Shown here: in pieces, positions 60,897-64,000 of the stretch
Numbering within the stretch: position 1 is the first letter of the stretch
Layout of the letters: each line of letters begins with the position of its first letter
DNA from: JAHDHW01 sp963793295
GTDB lineage: Bacteria > Bacteroidota > Bacteroidia > Chitinophagales > Saprospiraceae
Assembly (NCBI GenBank): GCA_963793295.1
Contig: CAWBZX010000037.1
Coordinates: forward strand, 310,001 to 374,000
DNA length: 64,000 nucleotides
Direction of reading: 5' to 3'
Program-made: the position numbers and the translations under genes
The notes under the pieces: model-generated
Seen by the model: only the letters and a program-made list of their open reading frames with translations
What the model was told of the DNA's origin: nothing
Database searches by the model: none

Positions 60897-61340
60897 ATGA
60901 TGTCATTGATTAAATGGAGAAAACCCGATGAATTGTTTCCTGCTTTTAATACCATGATGAACGACTTTTTCCGTGATGATGACTTTTTTGACAGTCGATT
61001 CAGGATGATGAGAGCTCCAGCTATTAATGTTATGGAAACAAATGATGCTTTTAAACTGGAAGTAGCAGCTCCAGGTATGAAAAAGAACGATTTTAAAGTA
61101 GAAGTTGAAAACGGTTATTTAGTGATCAGCTCCGAAACAAAATCTGAAAAGGAAGAAAAAGAAGAAGGTTTCACTCGCAAAGAGTTTAATTTTAGTTCTT
61201 TCAAACGTACTTTCTGGTTACCTGAAGGTGTTAAGGAAGATAAGATCAAAGCTACCTACAAAGATGGTTTGCTGTATGTTAATCTTCCAAAAGCAGTTGT
61301 AAAAAAAGTTGAACCCAAAAAGAGAATTCCGATTTCTTAA
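60897..61340 (+). CDS. Hsp20/alpha-crystallin small heat-shock protein
   Basis: 147 residues. A short N-terminal arm ('MMSLIKWRKPDELFPAFNTM'), then the alpha-crystallin domain (about 40-135): 'NDAFKLEVAAPGMKKNDFKV', 'FNFSSFKRTFWLPEGV' and 'ATYKDGLLYVNLPK'. The C-terminal 'RIPIS' is the I-x-I/V tail. It is an ATP-independent holdase in the cytosol; HspX is the DosR-regulon analogue. ATG at 60897 or 60900. First gene rightward of the divergent dyads. Confidence 0.93.
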   Translation: MMSLIKWRKPDELFPAFNTMMNDFFRDDDFFDSRFRMMRAPAINVMETNDAFKLEVAAPGMKKNDFKVEVENGYLVISSETKSEKEEKEEGFTRKEFNFSSFKRTFWLPEGVKEDKIKATYKDGLLYVNLPKAVVKKVEPKKRIPIS

Positions 61341-61418
61341 GGGCAACAAGTTTTAAAAAAATTAAAATTTGTAAATACAAGTGCTGAAACTTTCAGCTTA
61401 AATCAAAATTAATGCACC

Positions 61419-62162
61419 ATGAAATTTCTTTTTCAATACCCGGTTTATTTCACATTAGTTGTTCTGATGTTTTCATGTAATAAGCCTGGTATTAAAAAAG
61501 ACATGGTGCATTTTGATGAAGCGTACATTCCAGTGCTTTATTATGTATACAACAGCGAATTGGACAAAGCGTCTAATTCTATGTTTTTATTAGATGCCCG
61601 CTGGCAAGAATTCGAAAATAAATACCAATATCAGTTTAGCAATGATTTTGATGAACTGGAAAGATTGAGATATATCAATGATTGGTTGGGCGATGCAAAA
61701 AACGCTATTTTACGCGATGACCAGTATTCGGCATTAATTCAACTTGATCATATCAAGTATGAGATGATGGAAATTCGGCGCAGCTACCACATGGAGTATT
61801 TTCTTGACTACTTGTGGGATTTTGAAGGAGCGCTGAGTATGTTGTCAGAAGCATCATGCGAAGACAACACCTTAGTTTGCAGTACGGATGAGTTGGTATT
61901 TTTGGTTGATGAAACAAAATATCTTTGGGAAATTGTAAGGGATGCGAAGCATTTACCTTTTTCAGATAAAACGGACTTAGCACTTTTTGAGCAATATAAA
62001 AAAGATGTGAGTGAAAACATGAAACTTGTCGAAGCTGAAAAATACAGTTCTTATAAAAATCTTGAAGTAGCTGTCGACGAAACCTTTGTATCCTTTATGA
62101 ATTTATTGACCCTGTTTGGAGATTTTGATTCTGCGCAAACTTTTTTCGCGAATAATCTCTGA
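61419..62162 (+). CDS. lipoprotein, helical, unknown function
   Basis: 247 residues with a lipoprotein signal ('LVVLMFSCNKPG'). The mature part is helical and acidic, with conserved-looking 'LDARWQEFENKYQYQF' and 'HIKYEMMEIRRSYHMEYFLD'. Similar helical lipoproteins occur in Bacteroidota beside stress genes; no function known. It lies between Hsp20 and the CBS genes in a likely operon. Confidence 0.65.
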   Translation: MKFLFQYPVYFTLVVLMFSCNKPGIKKDMVHFDEAYIPVLYYVYNSELDKASNSMFLLDARWQEFENKYQYQFSNDFDELERLRYINDWLGDAKNAILRDDQYSALIQLDHIKYEMMEIRRSYHMEYFLDYLWDFEGALSMLSEASCEDNTLVCSTDELVFLVDETKYLWEIVRDAKHLPFSDKTDLALFEQYKKDVSENMKLVEAEKYSSYKNLEVAVDETFVSFMNLLTLFGDFDSAQTFFANNL

Positions 62163-62180
62163 CACTAAAAATTACATATA

Positions 62181-62627
62181 ATGAATATCCAAGCACCAGT
62201 ATCCGAAATTATGACACGCAGACTCATTACCGCCCATGCAGATGATCGCATTGTAAAGGTGAAAACCTTATTTGAAGAAAACAATATCCATCATATTCCT
62301 GTAGTTGATGAAATCGATCAGCTTTTGGGAATAATAAGCAAAGAGGATTTTTTAAAACTTTCTTATCATATTTCACTTGACACAGGCGGAATATCATTTT
62401 CTGAAAAGTGGTATGATAACACCATAGCAAGTGAAATAATGACCAAGTATCCGGTATCGCTGGATAGCGAAGATACAGTTGGTTTGGCAGCAGATATTTT
62501 TATGGCCAATAAATTTCACGCACTTCCGGTAGTAGAAAATGAGCAACTTGTAGGTATTGTTACTACGCATGACATTCTGTTATTTGCTTTTCAAAATGCT
62601 GGAATGACAGAAACAGAATCCTTTTAA
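62181..62627 (+). CDS. CBS-pair protein
   Basis: 148 residues with two CBS units: 'VSEIMTRRLITAHADDRIVK' with 'NNIHHIPVVDEIDQLLGIIS', and 'ASEIMTKYPVSLDSEDTVGL' with 'NKFHALPVVENEQLVGIVTT'. It is closely related to the CBS protein at 55071 and to the next gene. Probably senses adenylate status. Starts 18 bases after the lipoprotein gene. Confidence 0.9.
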   Translation: MNIQAPVSEIMTRRLITAHADDRIVKVKTLFEENNIHHIPVVDEIDQLLGIISKEDFLKLSYHISLDTGGISFSEKWYDNTIASEIMTKYPVSLDSEDTVGLAADIFMANKFHALPVVENEQLVGIVTTHDILLFAFQNAGMTETESF

Positions 62628-62656
62628 AAATTATTCAACCTTTTAAAAATTAAGAC

Positions 62657-63100
62657 ATGGTAAAGAATATAAGTATTAAGGAAATAATGACACGTGAAGT
62701 AATGACTGTTTCCCCTAATGATAATATGACCGTGGTTGATGAAATTTTTAAAAAGAACAAAATTCATCATTTACCGGTGATTGACGACAAGGGAAAGGTC
62801 GTGGGCGTAGTCAGTTCTACGGATCATAATAAATTATTAAACACCTTTACTTTTTTTATCAATAAAAAAAGTAAAGATTATAATAAAGCTATCCTTCGAT
62901 CCATGCTGGTCGAAGATGTAATGACCAAACATGTCGCTACATTGCAATCTGACTCTACCGTGATGGTAGCTGCCGGTATTTTTAATGAAAACCTTTTCCA
63001 TGCCATTCCAATAGTAAATAATGAAGGAATGTTGGAAGGTATTATTACCACTTTTGATTTGTTAAACTATGCCTATAACAAACCATTAGCCCTCACCTAA
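62657..63100 (+). CDS. CBS-pair protein
   Basis: 147 residues: 'IKEIMTREVMTVSPNDNMTV' with 'NKIHHLPVIDDKGKVVGVVS' and 'VEDVMTKHVATLQSDSTVMV' with 'NLFHAIPIVNNEGMLEGIIT'. Third CBS paralogue of the window, last gene of the Hsp20 operon, followed by a strong terminator. Confidence 0.9.
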   Translation: MVKNISIKEIMTREVMTVSPNDNMTVVDEIFKKNKIHHLPVIDDKGKVVGVVSSTDHNKLLNTFTFFINKKSKDYNKAILRSMLVEDVMTKHVATLQSDSTVMVAAGIFNENLFHAIPIVNNEGMLEGIITTFDLLNYAYNKPLALT

Positions 63101-63162
63101 AATTCCGATTGTAACAGAGCTGTTATAAATAGGAATTAAAACAAATTAGTCGTGATGGTTTG

Positions 63163-63200
63163 CTCTCGATAAAACTGAATAAGTTTTATCGAGAGTTTTT
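63163..63200. terminator. strong bidirectional terminator
   Basis: CTCTCGATAAAACT (63163-63176) pairs perfectly with AGTTTTATCGAGAG (63182-63195) around a 5-base loop, followed by TTTTTATTTT. Between the convergent CBS gene and the last USP gene. Confidence 0.92.
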
Positions 63201-63274
63201 ATTTTAAGTGACGGAAAGAAATAGCTTATTGTTGATTCCGTCAAACTAATCAGTATTTGAAAAGTTGATTCAAC

Positions 63275-64000
63275 TCAATCTGCGTAATCTATGCTTAAAA
63301 CTGGAATCTCGGAATGGTTGACTAGTGCTTCCACTGAACTACCCGTAAAGATCCTTTTAATGGGACGTCTTTCGTGGTTAGAAATTGTGATCAGATCAGC
63401 TTTGATATCTTCCGACAAATGGCGAACGCCTGCGTCAACATTAAAATCGCGGTAAAAATGTAAATGACATTCCAGTGGGTAGCAATATTTTTTAAATCCT
63501 TCCATTGCAGCTTTGGATAAGGCAAATGGCTGACCAAACCAACTTGAAGTATTGATCATCACCAGGTGGATTTCTGGCTGATCAATTTTTACAAATTCAA
63601 GCATTTTTTCAAAAACGGCTTTGTCACTTAAGTTAAATTCTGATGCGAAAATGACTTTTTTAAAGTCAACGTTCTCGAGTGGATTTTTTATCACCAAAAC
63701 AGGAGTATGGATTTTTCTAACAACTTTCTGTGTATTTGATCCAATGAAATATTCGTTTTTTCCACTTACTCCATGAGACCCCATGACTATGAGATCAATT
63801 TGATTCGCTTCACAATAGGTTTGAATAGCTTCGACTAAAGAACCAAAAACCTGCCTACTGGTAATTTTTTTATGGCTTGCTTTAATACTTTTCTCGAGAT
63901 CTTTCAAAAGCAGATCTGTATTTTTGATTTTCCGTTTGTGAACGGCATCTTCCTCTCCGTGGTTTTGGGTTATTGGCTTTCCTTCAACAAACGATGAACA
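63275..64000 (-). CDS. universal stress protein, 5' part outside window
   Basis: The frame stays open to the right edge ('FVEGKPITQNHGEEDAVHKR' in the last 60 bases), so a TTG at 63907 is not the start. The visible ~241 residues hold the end of one USP domain with ATP motif 'IVMGSHGVSGKNEYFIGSNT' and a full second one ('KVIFASEFNLSDKAVFEKML'). Its promoter lies beyond 64000. Fifth USP of the window. Confidence 0.87.
   Translation of the reverse strand, partial: CSSFVEGKPITQNHGEEDAVHKRKIKNTDLLLKDLEKSIKASHKKITSRQVFGSLVEAIQTYCEANQIDLIVMGSHGVSGKNEYFIGSNTQKVVRKIHTPVLVIKNPLENVDFKKVIFASEFNLSDKAVFEKMLEFVKIDQPEIHLVMINTSSWFGQPFALSKAAMEGFKKYCYPLECHLHFYRDFNVDAGVRHLSEDIKADLITISNHERRPIKRIFTGSSVEALVNHSEIPVLSIDYAD

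Noticed and set aside
1..64000. tRNA, rRNA, CRISPR array, prophage or integrase
   Set aside because: No cloverleaf with a CCA-type acceptor, no rRNA-like blocks, no regularly spaced short repeats with spacers, and no phage or recombinase proteins were found.

Overview
The window looks like a Bacteroidota chromosome, probably a free-living or sediment relative of the Saprospiraceae/Lewinella type. It is AT-rich, starts lack strong Shine-Dalgarno sequences, -7 elements resemble TAnnTTTG, and Bacteroidota families are common (GIN-domain DUF2807, DUF2141, DUF4197, WG repeat plus TonB C-terminus, DUF2461). I saw no tRNA, rRNA, CRISPR array, prophage or transposase.

The dominant theme is one regulon. 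About nineteen promoter regions carry FNR-like dyads (consensus TGAY-N4-RTCA, best form TTGAT-N4-ATCAA). They occur in tandem with centres 22 bp apart (23 in two cases). Where a -7 element is visible, its last base lies about 35 to 38 bp from the centre of the proximal dyad, which puts that dyad near -42. The likely controllers are encoded at 52.6-54.9 kb: a FixL-like PAS histidine kinase that keeps the FixL haem histidine and one haem-pocket arginine, and a response regulator fused to a Crp/Fnr output domain with ESVIR in its recognition helix. The pair has its own tandem dyads.

Regulon members by position: secreted dikinase and serine hydrolase (1.2-5.4 kb); beta-repeat membrane protein divergent from two FtsX-like permeases (8.6-12.5 kb); dodecin and coiled-coil protein divergent from hydrolase, phosphoribosyltransferase and a Pro/Glu-repeat protein (12.8-15.3 kb); methyltransferase and archaeal-type AdoMet synthetase (15.4-17.6 kb); DUF2892, acidic protein and radical SAM enzyme (17.6-19.2 kb); RtcB/archease divergent from a VOC protein and a baeRF-type protein (19.3-22.9 kb); DUF2267 (23.5 kb); LonB-like protease, PolX-type HhH protein and SDR (32.2-37.1 kb); GyrI-like protein and lipoprotein (37.3-38.8 kb); coiled-coil protein and class II ribonucleotide reductase (40.3-42.6 kb); CBS and universal stress proteins (55.1-58.4 kb); universal stress protein divergent from Hsp20 and two CBS proteins (59.9-63.1 kb). 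The content strongly resembles the mycobacterial DosR dormancy regulon, but with a FixL/FNR-type control circuit.

Two direct-repeat copies (39.8-40.1 and 42.65-43.0 kb) each encode a putative small RNA of about 250 nt on the minus strand. Each has its own tandem dyads, a -7 element, two hairpins and an intrinsic terminator. Both hairpins show compensatory base changes between copies, and no reading frame is shared. This is the best candidate for an undescribed element.

The stretches at 24.2-30.8 and 43.4-52.4 kb lack the dyads and hold ordinary accessory genes: membrane proteins, lipoproteins, an Lnt-like enzyme, a class III cyclase, rhodanese, RidA, SDR/ALDH and a GxxExxY gene bracketed by inverted repeats. 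Five genes are frame-disrupted (rtcB, VOC, baeRF, SRPBCC at 31.4 kb, nrdJ), four of them in or next to regulon operons. Decay and consensus-sequence errors cannot be fully separated here, but nrdJ and the baeRF gene look genuinely decayed.
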